In this document: positions 22,425 to 34,193 of the stretch, piece after piece
How positions within the stretch are numbered: the stretch's first letter is position 1
Layout of the letters: every line of letters starts with the position of its first letter
Source of the DNA: Klebsormidium nitens
Lineage: Eukaryota > Streptophyta > Klebsormidiophyceae > Klebsormidiales > Klebsormidiaceae
Reading direction: 5' to 3'
Assembly (NCBI GenBank): GCA_000708835.1
Contig: DF237215.1
Location: 66,096-118,773, forward strand
Length of the DNA: 52,678 bases
Notes under the pieces: generated by a model
What the model was told of the DNA's origin: nothing
The model's input: only the letters and a program-made list of their open reading frames with translations
The model's database searches: none
Program-made: the position numbers and the translations under genes

Positions 22425-25400
22425 ATGGATGCCTTTAATGCAAGGAGCTGGACTTTCTGGATGGGTAGACTCCCTTGCTGCCTCCTCTCCTGCTTCCTGA
22501 TTTTTCTGCAGTCAGCCGTGCTCCTTGCCGGGTTTAGTGTGGCTACTGACAACGGCAAAGTGATCATCCTGGAGGATAGTGTGATTGGAAATATTGGCTC
22601 TTTGGAAGCTCAAGCAGTCATCAAGGCTGGCTTCACTCCTGACATTGTCAATGCCACAGTATGGGCCACCATGACAACTGCACAATTTGAGGCCTACCGT
22701 GGAATCTTGATTGGAGATCCAGGATGTTCTTTGCTTGCAAAAGGTGAGTCCGAGGTTGGAGTTGTGGGATTAAATACCCTGCCTTCTCCATCGGCCAGGT
22801 GTCATATCTGCCTGCTGCAGGTACTTCAATGACGTCATATTGACATGTAATTATGTCCATGGTGCAATTATGCATGATCGTCCCCTCAGGCCAGAGGGCT
22901 TTACTGACCAACCTTTAGCTGGCCCTACTGTTGGCAGCCAGTGCAAAATCTCTGTGAATGCATTGAACTGCCAGCTTGCTTGCCAAAGCTGCTTGGTGAG
23001 TAGTACAATCCTGTTCTCGCAAGATTGCCAGCTGCATCTGCAATTTTGATGAATTACTGACCTGCAAAAGTATAGCCCGTCTTGCTTTTGAAGCTTACGC
23101 ATATGATTGCCGGTTGCAGCTGCCGACTTTCCCCTATATTTCAACTATGGGGAGGCGGCCATAAACAACGCACCCACCTGGATCGCTGCTGTCACTGGAA
23201 ATATCCTCATTGTTGGGACAGACCCAGCCTACCATTACAATGAGGGCAGGACAGGAGCCAAAGTCCTGATTGAGAGTGGCGTTGCCTTTGCAATATCCAG
23301 CTCAATGGGAACGGGGGCCTATATCTGCCTGTCCTGCTCTGGGGGTGCAGGTCCTGATTATGAGAGTTGGCTGAGCAACTTTGGAGGCACGTGGAAGCTC
23401 CGTCAGCCAGACTGTGACTCCACAATCACAATATGTGAGAATCAAAACTTCGAAACTTGTAGGACTCATGAAGATCTTGAGATATGTGAATCAGACTTGT
23501 ATTCTTGTGGAGTCATGCAGTCTTTGAAAGGATGAATGGCCAGGGCTGCAATGCAAACCTTGCATATGGAGCAAGGTCTTTGCTGGATATATCTTCGATG
23601 CAACGCAGGATCCTACCAGTACCTCGGTATTGCCTCTGTTTGCTTTGGCATCTCCAGTAAACAGATTAGAGTGTCCCTGATTCAGCAGTGACAAGCATGT
23701 CGACTATTTCTTACAGTGGCCACTCATCCAGCCCTTTCCAACCTCACAAGCGCCGACCTATCCGACTGGCAGTGCTCCTCCCACGAGACCTTCGAATCCT
23801 TCAACACAGAAAGGTTCTTGCCACTGGCAAAAGCCAGCGACAATGATCTGCCCTACATTGTTGCCAGTGGACAAAATCTCGCTGCAATCAGTCCCCCGTT
23901 TCCACCTCAACTCCAGCCCCCTCCACCTTACCCCCCACTCTTCAATCCTCCACCACTTGGCTCTTTCCCTCCTGCAAGTTTACCCCCTCCGTCTACCACC
24001 TCTGCCTCGAGTACGAATGGTGAGTAGGAAGTGGGAAGTCTTGAACTGCACAACATGCTGCTCTTTGCGTTGTATTCTGCTTGCTTACAAGTCACCTCAA
24101 GTTGATACTGGAAACGTATAACACACTGCCTCCAGCTTTCATTGATAGGCATTGGTTGAAGCTTGACTATTTACCAGTACGTGTAAGATCGAGATTAAAC
24201 TGCCCTTTTGAGCTGTTGTTTCTTTGTTCCTTGCCAGCTCTTGAGCGTTGCAACGTCCCCTGTGACCCTTACTCCAGCCTTCCTAACCGCTGCTGTGATG
24301 CTGAGGGCCTTCTTGGCATATGCTGCCCTGGCGCTTGTGGAAATACGGTGGCCTTATCAGGAGGGGGGTCAGTTGCTACTTGTTTGGGCCCTGGTGGGGC
24401 CTCCCCTATCAATTATCCTTCGACAAGTCCAAGCATTCCGCCACTAAACCCGACAGAGTCCCCTTCCCCAAGCGGGACGCCTGCTCCAACAGTGAGGAGT
24501 AAGTCAAGTACTGGTCGCAATGCTTCTGAGTTTGAAGTCTGAATAGAGGGCTATTTAAGGTTCAACTTCGTGCTACTGCACCATCTTCTTTCAGCATTGT
24601 ATTGTGCTCGCGCACTGTGTTTGGAGCGTGTGTTTGGAGCAGAACATTACTAAGAATCTATGAAACCCATTTCGAGTCATCATTACATGGTATCGATCTG
24701 GAACGCTTTGTCTGCACAGGTGAACTCCAGCGCTGCAGTGATCTGTGCCCTGACGCCAATTTCCCTAATCGTTGTTGCGATGCCGTTGGACTCTCAGCTG
24801 TATGCTGCCCCGCCCAATGCGGTGATATCGTCTCTTTGCCGGGAGGAGGGTCCGTTGCAACGTGCCAGGGCTTGGGAGGGACCGTCCCAACCTTGACATC
24901 CCAACCACTTATACCGACTCCTTCGAACACCCGTGGCACAGATGGGCCAATTCTTTTTCCATTTCAATTTTGCGACCCAGATTCCGACTTTCCAAATCGG
25001 GTGAGTTGCTTACTTTTATGACTAGGTGATTGATGTCGAGACGAGTTCAAACCGAGACTTTCCAGGCTCTCAGTGTCGGCGTTTTCCTCATCGCCAAACC
25101 CTGACGCTTCTTGATTGTCTAGAGAAAAGCACACCAATCAATCTTTCTGGGGACGTTCTTAGCGTCGATATGACCAGATCTACTGCATGCCACCATGACG
25201 TCTTGAAGAAAGTCGGTTCGAAAAGAATGTAACTGATGCCGATGAAAACAAGGGATTTGCCTTCCGTCCAAGAAAACAAAGCTTTGTAGACCATCGTGAA
25301 GCCACAACTTCTCCATAAATTTATCAATCATCTTCATGCAGCCCAGTCCCTTTCTGCGGCAGCAATAAGCTTCTGAAGCTCGTTGCCTAAGGGGTTCGGC

Positions 25401-28400
25401 TATTTGTCCAGAAGTTTCTAGAACCATGCAACTGACTCTCGTTGGACATCTTGAAACACATGTACATCGTCTGTTGAAAGGGATCTGTTCATTCATTGAA
25501 GACGTTGGAAGTCTCAGAGCTTTGGCATGGCAATTTCTAGTCTAACCAGGCGTCAATCTCCGAACTGGCCACGACGCCACCATTCATACCAGTGCCTAAC
25601 TAGACTGGTATCCTCCTTTTTGCAGTGCTATAACGTAGACGGCTCCAGCTTTACCTGTTGTGGCCAGGAAAGCTGCCGCACAGGTCCCGCCAGTGCTATT
25701 CCTCTCTGCGCTAACGGCCTTCCCGGAGTGACACCTACCCAAGCGCCCGGTATCCCCAGTCCGAGCCCCAGTACGACAAGCTCAACCCCCAGCACTACGA
25801 GCCCACTAACCCCGAGCCCAACACCCGGCACCCCCGAGCCGAGCGCAACTTCTTCTAGCACTCCAAGCCCGACCCCAAGCACTACCAGTCCAACGCCCAG
25901 CATGACAGTACCGAGCCCAACGCCAAGCACCCCAAGCCCCACGACCAGCAGTCCAAGCCCGACCCCAAGCACACCGAACCCCGTTTCGAGCACCACAGCC
26001 CCGACTACCAGCACACCCACTCCTTCCCCGAGCACTACTCCGAGCACTCCGGGCCCCACTTCAAGCACCCCGAGCCCAACTCCCAGCACTCCTAGCACTC
26101 CGAGCCCGACCCCAGGCACTCCCAGTCCAACTTCCAGCACTTCGAATCCCACGCCAAGCCCCCCGAGCCCAGTCCCAAGCACCCCGAGCCCCACGACCAG
26201 CACCCCGAGTCCGACCTCAAGCACCCCGAGCCCACTTCCGAGCACAACAGCCCCCATTACAAGCACACCGACCCCTTCTCCGAGGACTACTTCGAGCACT
26301 CCGAGCCCAACGCCAGGCACAACAGCCCCCACTACCAGCACACCGACCCCTTCTCTGAGCACTCCGAGCCCATCGCCGAGCACACCAAGCCCGGCCACAG
26401 GCACTCCGAGCCCAGTCCCAAGCACCCCAAGCGCCACGACCAGCACACCGAGTCCGACCCCAAGCACACCGAGCCCCATCCCCAGCACAACAGCGCCCAC
26501 TACCAACACCCCCACTCCTTCGCCAATCACACCCAGCCCTACGCCGAGTACACCGAGCCCAAAGCCAAGTACACCGGCTCCCAGCCCCACTACACCGAGC
26601 CCTACTTCGACAAGCGCAACAGGTAAGATATGACGACTTGTTCGTAGTGCAGACTACCATTCGATTGATCGAAATCCGTACTCAATTTGTCTCGTGATTG
26701 GTCAGGTTGCATTCGAATCAACTTGAAGCCAGCCTTGCAATGGCGTTTGATCATTGATTCGATCTGGTTGCGCTGATTTACAGTAGTAGCCCTCGTAGTA
26801 GCAAGATAAATCGGTTTGAGCAGTTCCAATAACACGATATCGAAACGGGAAGATGTGCCAATGCTCGTCTATCCGAGACTGAATTCAGATGTCAGATGAG
26901 TTGATTAGAAGCGGTTTGAGATATTTGCTAAATCGATCTCGAAGCTCCTATGTTGATACACAGCTAGCGGCCACCGTGTATCCACGAGCAGTTGCTGAGC
27001 ATTTATAGTTCGTGGCGAGTCGTTAGAAACAGATTGGAGTGCCCACTTGTCTGAGGAGGTTTTCAACTTTCATATGATTGTGATTCGTGTCTGTTGCCCA
27101 CAGTCCCGTGTACAAGCCCCTTACAGCCCCAAGCATCACTCAGAAGGAGAGTGCTGGTGGTATTATCCAGAGTATTCAAGGAGACGGCTATTGTGGTCTG
27201 TCAGACACCGTACCCGCGGATATCCCACCAGAGTATTTCGACGTCTCTTATGCCATCGACTTTTACGGGAGAAATGTCGATGATGCCGCGCCAGGGGAGG
27301 TTTTCAGCTACACAGTGAAGGTGTCGGGGCCCTATTTCGAGGCTCTTCTCGAGGTGAACTCGGTGACAAATGTTATCACGTTCCAAGTGGAGGGGGCTAC
27401 GGTCCAGATCGATGCCACTACCGGCGATATCCTGGATCAACGCGACGCACCGGCATCGGCTGAAAGCGGCGGACGCAAATTGCTGGCTGAGAGCAAAGAA
27501 CTTTCGCCACCCTGCGCAAAGAGGGAGGCAACATGCACCGGGGTGACGTCGTTCCAGACAGCGACGCTTTGCCAGGGTATCACTAAGACGTCTCTCTTGA
27601 AAACGGCCTGCGCCAAGGTTGCAAGCTTCTTTCGATCGAGAGTGCCGAAGTTGCCCCCGACAATCCTGGATAACTTGTGCAGCTTTTTGGTGGACACAAC
27701 AAAAAAAGGATGTGAGAAAGCAATCGACTGTGAGACGTACGGGCTAGGGTGAGCGTTTTTACTGCCTGTACTAGTCATTTCCAATCGTAACTCGTAGCCT
27801 AGTTCTGCATGTCCAGACTCCAGACAAAACCTTCTGAGCATTGACCCTTCTTCAGAGCTGACCGTATCGGTCAGATCCGCATAGTAGTGCAGCTGGGGGT
27901 CTTCAAGCTGTGGAGTTTCTTTTGGTCACGTGCATCTCTGCGAAGGTCGACCCTGACACCTGATCAAAGTTTGGTTCTTGAAGAGCCTTTCTTTCGGTTG
28001 GATGTGCGAGTTCTTTCTAGAACCCGTTTACTGATCATCAATCTGCTCCATCTAGTAATGGAGCGGACTCAGGGGACTCGAGAGACGTGCGTGGTTTCGT
28101 CTTTGCTCAAGAAAGACAAACTTGCGCTGGTTTATCCATACTACTTGAACTTGAAGTACTCGCATGAAGCTTTCCGAAACAATCTGGCTGTTGAGAACTG
28201 CTTATATCAAGTCTGCCGTTGTGGTCTTGTCGACTGATTGTTCTTGATCTTCGTGTCTGCAGGACTTGTTGCAACTTTACACATTCATGTGCCGACTTCG
28301 ATTTCACATTCTCGGGGTCCTTCGACCAGTGCTTGATTGATTGCGTACAGATTGCCACTGATTGCTGCACAAGCGTCCCACTGCCTCCTGTCGCGGTTCA

Positions 28401-28452
28401 GATATGCATTAACATCAACTACAGTGCTTGTACACCTGAATGCGTTTGTTAA
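22425..28452 (+). CDS. Large secreted protein: bacterial-like N-terminal domain, three Cys-rich modules, long Ser/Thr-Pro linker, Cys-rich C terminus
   Basis: Nine exons: 22425-22743, 23120-23434, about 23576-23626, 23717-24019, 24238-24498, 24720-25000, 25626-26622, 27127-27748 and 28263-28452, about 1,112 residues. All phases fit, but exon 3 and the exon 2 donor are uncertain. The start ATG is followed by a signal peptide ([19 protein letters not shown]). The N-terminal domain reads [83 protein letters not shown]. It resembles extracellular domains I associate with bacteria, with no named family. Exons 5, 6 and 6/7 encode Cys-rich modules (CNVPCDP...[45 protein letters not shown]). Then come about 300 residues of Ser/Thr-Pro repeat, a beta-rich domain ([12 protein letters not shown]) and a Cys-rich tail ending CTPECVC. 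Likely an extracellular matrix glycoprotein; function unknown. Confidence 0.75.
25740..26615 (+). repeat. Coding minisatellite, Ser/Thr-Pro linker
   Basis: About 290 codons of [ST]-[ST]-P-S-P-type repeats, built from units such as CCGAGCCCAACCCCAAGCAC, without a stop in the coding frame. The opposite strand is also open over the same stretch ([11 protein letters not shown]-like), a trivial result of the composition. The encoded rod is hydroxyproline/O-glycosylation-like. It separates the Cys-rich modules from the C-terminal domains of the large secreted protein. Confidence 0.9.
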
Positions 28453-30237
28453 ATCCGTTTAAAGGAACGGCCGGGACTGTAGTTCAGAAGCAAGTGTGAT
28501 TAATAAGGGGGTTTCGGTCGCGTATACGTACGATTATGTATTTGCTGGCGGCCCGTTCTACTCTGGGTTTGTAAATTTTGCATCAGTGTTTAACGTGAAA
28601 TTTATCAGACAATATTTAGAAGAACACAACCTCATAGGCAAATAGATGGTTCATCGCATTGGACAATAAGACGCAGATTGCCCGTCAGATTGTCTTCCCG
28701 GCCACTCGCTGGAGTATTGAGCATATTCTATCATGACGCCTAGGACCTTGAGATCTGACACACGAGCTGACGTCATTGCGACTGCCACTCAAACCGACAA
28801 GCCAAATGCAAACGGTGACCGCGCCACGCGAGCTCAAACGGGCAATATCCAGTTCGTTCAATGGTACTCGATCAATGATGTGTAGCGCGCGCGCGGTCCC
28901 AACGCACATTGCTCCGAGGCTCAGATATTCAAGCGAAAAACGGGCGCGCTCTTTCAAAATGCAACTCTCGATCGATTGGCTAAGGTTGAAGACAGATCGA
29001 CCTCGCATCCAACGCTTGTTAACGGGGGAAGCTACTAGCGTCTGGAACGTACTAATTAATGATTTAATATGCAGCCTTTTGCAATCTAAATTAACCTGTT
29101 GCTGGTTGGGGATGCAAAAACGATTACGGGTAGTGAAACATATAACAACAATAGCCGAAAAATCCATGATCGCCGAACAACCTCCGACCTTAAACAACTT
29201 CATGAATTGCCCACATCATTCGTCTTGATGTTACTGCGCACAAGCATTCAGTTGGACTGGTCGAAGGAACACAAGCGTTGAATGTCAAACTAAGCTCTCT
29301 ACCCTGCATCGGTCTTTCAGCTTTGCTAGCTTTGCGTATACTACCTCTAGCTACGACTTGCATGAATGATGGCTAGAGAGCGTGATTATGGGCTAATTAC
29401 ACACAAAATGTACGATCATCTGGCTACGTTCTTACAATTGGCTCTACCTAAGAGCCTACGCCGCTCCTTATTGTCACGTATATACTTCACCCTAAAACGT
29501 GCAGTGACATTGGCCCACCGGTCACCTTGTCCAGTACTATTCCCTTTGACTTCTAAGTATACACATCTAATCAGATACTCTTGCACAACTTGATCCACGA
29601 CACCACCCCTCTGGCCGAGTATCTTAAAGGCACGTATGCCACGCCGCTGCTGCGACCTGTGGTCTTAGGAGGACCTATCGGTCTTTGACCGTTGCTACCT
29701 TGGAACGCATGATCAAGAAGCAGACCCTGCAGGATTGACCAGTTGCGGCAATCAGGATGCGAAACTTCCAGAACGCGGACGGGTTGAAAGGGACAGCAGA
29801 AACCTGTCCACCTCAACCCACCCCGGTATGCAGAAATGAGCTCTGATGGTCGATAATCGTCCGACGTCTGATATGCGATCGGTAAGTCGGAATGAGCAGA
29901 AAAGCGCAACCGATCACAGAAGCTCTACAGGATCGAGGTGAAGGACCCGACGGAAATCTTCTTAAAGAGAGCCACAAAGTGCTTCGGTCTTTTCGGGTTG
30001 ACCGCCTTGAACTTTTGGAGTCGAGCTAGATGAAGCACGTCATCAGCATTGGATGTCCTGACAATTCTGGAAAGACTGGGCAAGGCAAGTCTACGGCCTT
30101 CCCCTTTACATCCGTCTACTTTGTCGCAACATTGAGCTAAGTGCAGCGGATCTAGTACGGACCTAAGGGCCCAACACTCAACCGCCCGAGGACTGCTGTT
30201 CCTCTAAAGTCAGTCGGGTTCTTCAGGACTTGAGAGC
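28453..30237. other. Convergent intergenic region, no gene seen
   Basis: About 1.8 kb between the ends of the large secreted protein gene and the Mpv17-family gene. It contains one TGACGTCA at 28768. A short plus-strand open stretch near 29590-29690 (reading LIHDTTPLAEYLKGTY) looks mildly protein-like but has no start, splice partner or recognisable family. Confidence 0.5.
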
Positions 30238-33200
30238 TCACCAGAAGATTGAGAGCACGTTGGCGAAGAGGACGCGCAGCTGCGGGGGCAGGAAACTGTA
30301 GTTGATGAACGCGACGAGCGGCCACAGCTGCGAGGCGACAGAGAAGGCTCAGCTGGTATCAAATCTGGCTGAGATATCCGGAGTCATCGGTCATCAAGAT
30401 CAACGAGGTGGCTTCAAATAAGATCACCACAATCGTCGTCTATCGGACAGGACAAAGAAGTGCTGAAATGTCTTCAGTCGCCTGCTGCCAGACGGTTCAG
30501 ACGGTCTTGAAAGGCTGAACTCCTGTAGCGTCGAGTTAGCGAAGCCAACCACAGTCCTCCACAGATCCCTGCTTTTCTTGCTATCTTCGGTTCTTTCGTC
30601 ATGACCGCGACCGACTTTTCCAGAGAGAGTCGCTTCCCGATCTGCCAGGACCGCCAAAGAACTGGCCAAAGGGTTGGTGCTTTGGAGAGAAGACAACACA
30701 GTGCAGCGGACCTACTGTTGAACACTTCTAGCTTCGCCTCCAATAACAGACTCGTATCAAGCGGTCCCACATCGGTAAACTACAAACACCTGAAGTCCTT
30801 GACGGGCAAGTGGGTTCTTACATTTAGAAAAAAGGCATTGATAAGCGGCCATGATAGATTGCTGTCTACCGAGACATCACTCGACTGCAAGACATCCCTG
30901 TAGCTCCCTTCCTTTTTGAGACACCCTATTTTTCTTACAAGCATGACAAAGCCTTGAGGAACGATGAAATAGGAACTCGGACGGAGCTTCTTGGGTGACG
31001 TCAAAAGATGGCAAGGCGGTGATCCGACAAAATGGCGATTACCCAAAGTTCCGAAACACCTTTCGGGGTAGCTTTTAGTAACCGACTCGAAAGAGGACAA
31101 CACGTGTCGGAAGTAATGGACTAGCGGTGCAACTCCGGCAAACCTGCGCTATGCCTCCACTTACTGTTGCGCCCGTATGTGAAGTGTTCAGATCGCACGC
31201 CTTTCTTAGACGAAGTGACATCAAGATCGGCTTCAAGCGAAAAGGCGGTAGGTCGCAAAACCGCCAACGTGGCAACTGACCCTAAGCTTGGGTAGTCAAG
31301 TTTGATATTGGCCAGGCTGAAATATCAGAGAAGCACTGCTGTGAGGAAGCACGTGGCCAGTCCGGGTTGACTTCAAACTCCTCAAATTTTCATCTCAATC
31401 CTTTCACGAGGCGAAGGCCTCGCTTACCTTCCAGCCCTGCTTCTGAACGCCCCAGTAATCTCTCCGCACTTTTGCCTTGGTCGCGGCCCAGGTCAGACCT
31501 GCAGAAATGGGATCGTCGTTCTCTGTGGTCAACAGACTGACCGTTGACACTTGAGATCCAACAGCGGCAGGATGTCGGCTTCTCTGGACTCTTGGAAGAA
31601 TGCGGTTCCTAACCAGGAGAAGAACAGAACGCGCCTATACGGAACAGAGAATGACAACTTGGGCAAGAACAGACTCGACTTGATTGCCCTTAGTCGAGAA
31701 ATCAAACAATCGGTACTCTCGTAGCAAAGAACGGTGTCCTAGCTCTGTTGGACCATCGGACCCATTCGATACACAAGGGTGTATGTACAAGAGCTTCAGT
31801 GTACGAGATATTGAGGTTCTAGCTTACGAGCCTCGGATGATTCAGCTAAGGCCTAGGTATCCGATTCAACAGACAAACGGCAGTGTCGTCATGTGTCACA
31901 GGATGTCACAAGCATTTCTCATTTCTCAATTTCCTGCATTTACGTAAACCATGATTGCAACAAGTTAACAGAAAGCCGTTTACAAAACGAGATTGACATG
32001 TTTTAGAACCAGGGCTGCGCCAAAGTTGAGCCCTTCTACTGAGCCCTTCTACCAGTGAATCGTTCTAGAATGTTGCAAGGGGCTCCACACAAACCCTGTA
32101 AGAATGACAAAACGCTCTCAAACGAAGAAGGCCGTACCAGTAGACGTCATCCACATGGCTGGGTATCTCAAAAGTGTGTCCGCTTCAAGAACGACCCCAC
32201 AGCAATCCTTCAATTATCAACGATTGAGGCTGGGTACCTAAACAGCATCAATTTCCCAAACCAGAGTATCTCATTACAGGTACAGAAGGAGGCCTCCTCC
32301 CTTACCTTCGACCACGTACGCCCGGTACGTCAGGATTGCGAGGTTGTACATGACGCCAAAGGTGAGCTGCTCAACCACGACCTTTTGGATGACGGTGGAC
32401 GGGTCCGTTTTTGCACCAAAGACCCGGTCCATGATCTTGTGGAAAAAATGGTATGTCGGACCGCCGAAGCACAGCCCGTAAACCTGAGGAGGGTCAGCTG
32501 AAAGTGGTCACTTCTGAAAGGACGGAACATGGGACAATGCCAATGTCAACTCATGCACACAGGGGAGACAAGGCTTCTGTGTTGCCAAATGTTGGCAGAT
32601 GATACTGTTCACGGCAATAACTACCCGCCAGCCAGCTAGCTGGGGCACTGCCCAGATCCCGGACTCAAGCACGTCTTTCAGGTTCCACATTGATGGCAGT
32701 ATCTGAATGAAATTTACCAGGTTCTGCGCAGTCCGCCTTGTGGTGGGTCAAAACCCATACAAGCTTTTTATGGACTCAGAAGCAGTTGGGTGCTGGACCA
32801 GCTGCCAAGTTACCAACACTGTCTCAGCTTACTACCTGGAACAGATCGTAGAACCAGGCTGATAAAAGGTAAAAGGCTGGTGGTCCCCAAATCAAGAAAA
32901 AACACTCGCAAACGCAAAACCTTGGCAGCTTTCTGCGAACTAGACCAGCATCGTTTTGGTGATACCAAGATCAATGTTTAGATGATGAGACATCTTTGCA
33001 AAAGAGATTGGTCTCGCAGCTCACCGCCATGAGGGCACTCTTCTTGGGCTGCAGATGCTTTGCGCCCCCCATCTTCTGTGCCAGGACATCAGCTACCGCT
33101 GCTAGCGTGCCTGATGTTATCGCCTGAGGGCATTGAGGAGCACATGATGTCAGGAGTTCATCAATGTAAACACCCAGCTGGGGTGTGTTGATCCTCAAAA

Positions 33201-33464
33201 GAAGAGCCAATCTGCCGCAATTACATTCTGTGAGTAGAGTCAGTCTATGAAATATGACGATGGTGGATCGATGATTATCTGCAATCAAGCTACTAATACT
33301 CATGTGAAACAGGACACCTGCTTTGAGATCAGAAAATCAACGACTTGTGCCCCACGCTTATACTGCATGCACCGGCATTGCTTGTCACTTACCTTCGTGA
33401 TCAAGGGCCGCTTGCCCAAAGAATGCAAGTATCGCTGCCAGGCGACCACCAAAAGCGTCCCCAT
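30238..33464 (-). CDS. Mpv17/PMP22 family membrane protein, short C terminus
   Basis: Small four-helix channel-like proteins of mitochondrial, peroxisomal or plastid membranes. Five minus-strand exons, 33464-33393, 33123-33025, 32483-32306, 31498-31428 and 30327-30238; phases agree and give 169 residues. Family landmarks are present in order: WQRYLHSLGKRPLITKAITS (start domain), GTLAAVADVLAQK, GPTYHFFHKIMDRVFG, KVVVEQLTFGVMYNLAIL, WGVQKQGWKLWPLVAFINYS and FLPPQLRVLFANVLSIFW. The frame stops right after the final Trp, where the family normally continues with a W-x-x-YLS tail. The stop TGA overlaps a good splice donor (TG|gtgagc), so a missed last exon is possible; I searched downstream and found none convincing. 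Which membrane it occupies cannot be told; no transit peptide precedes Met1. Confidence 0.87.
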
Positions 33465-34193
33465 AATTGATTCCCGCAATGCTATTCGCCAACACACAAA
33501 AATTGGTGAGGAAACTGGAAGCTCTGGCAATTGTTCGTTTGCACGCAGGCAAGCAGAGAGAAAAGTGTACAATTAGTAGCCAGTTTTACCCAGATGCTAA
33601 TGAGCAGCACCTCTAGCAACCAGAACCGTGCGACAGCCGCCCGTCTTCCTCCAAGCTAGGCTTTTCTTCAAGGCTTGCATGCTCTTGCCAGTGTTGGTCA
33701 GCTTGCGAGGTCGGCCTGCTTTGACACATACAGCGGCAATCTTTTCTAGAGGACAATTGGAAATAAATACAATTGAGGTGGAAATGCAGAGAGCCGGTTG
33801 AGAAGCTGACGGTTGACGGTCATATGGCTCTGCTTAGAGCAGATCGCGTTACGCTGCTGCTATTTATTGACGGAACGTTACAATCTTTGCGAGCGCTTGC
33901 CCTACAGTCTCGCAGAATCTTGCGGGACAAGACGGCACCGCCCAGCGTGACGGTGCTCACGATTGTTGCGGTAGTGTTTATTTTCCACGATTAGTTTGCA
34001 GTTTGCAAAGTATTTTGGACGAATATGGCAGAAAAAGGGCAGAATGAGGGAAGAAAATGCCGTCTGTCAACATGAAGGTGTGAGGAAGCAAGGGGGAAGG
34101 GCAGGGCCGCTTGCTTGCAAGCTTTCCAGGCCATGTCAGGCCAAGTGAAAGGGTGAACCACAATTTTAACCCGGAACCGGTTGCCATCGCAGG
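33465..34193. promoter_or_regulatory. Divergent intergenic region, Mpv17-family gene / coiled-coil gene
   Basis: About 730 bases between divergent starts. The right edge reads TTGCCATCGCAGG directly before the coiled-coil ATG, so the leader may contain a 5' UTR intron ending at 34192. Nothing else recognisable was seen. Confidence 0.4.

Noticed and set aside
22840-23000. Possible extra exon ([20 protein letters not shown])
   Set aside because: Exon 1 joins directly to 23120 in phase and continues the domain smoothly; including this stretch would break the frame.
23521-23575. Exon start at 23521 reading [17 protein letters not shown]
   Set aside because: It cannot be joined in phase to [10 protein letters not shown]. 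The frame giving [16 protein letters not shown] fits both the donor at 23627 and the domain, though the acceptor remains uncertain.
24600-24719. Small ORF before exon 6 of the large secreted protein
   Set aside because: It is intron sequence running into the exon; no module residues and the wrong phase.
25628-26590. 320-codon minus-strand open frame reading [14 protein letters not shown]
   Set aside because: It is the reverse strand of the Ser/Thr-Pro minisatellite; openness follows from the repeat composition.
27094-27318. Alternative frame for exon 8 of the large secreted protein, starting from the CACAG acceptor at 27109
   Set aside because: It gives a non-protein-like Arg-rich sequence. 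The acceptor TTACAG at 27126 keeps phase 1 and the much better frame [15 protein letters not shown].
29571-29909. 112-codon minus-strand open frame downstream of the Mpv17-family gene
   Set aside because: I considered it as the missing Mpv17 tail, but it contains no YLS-type ending and no acceptor in phase with FW.
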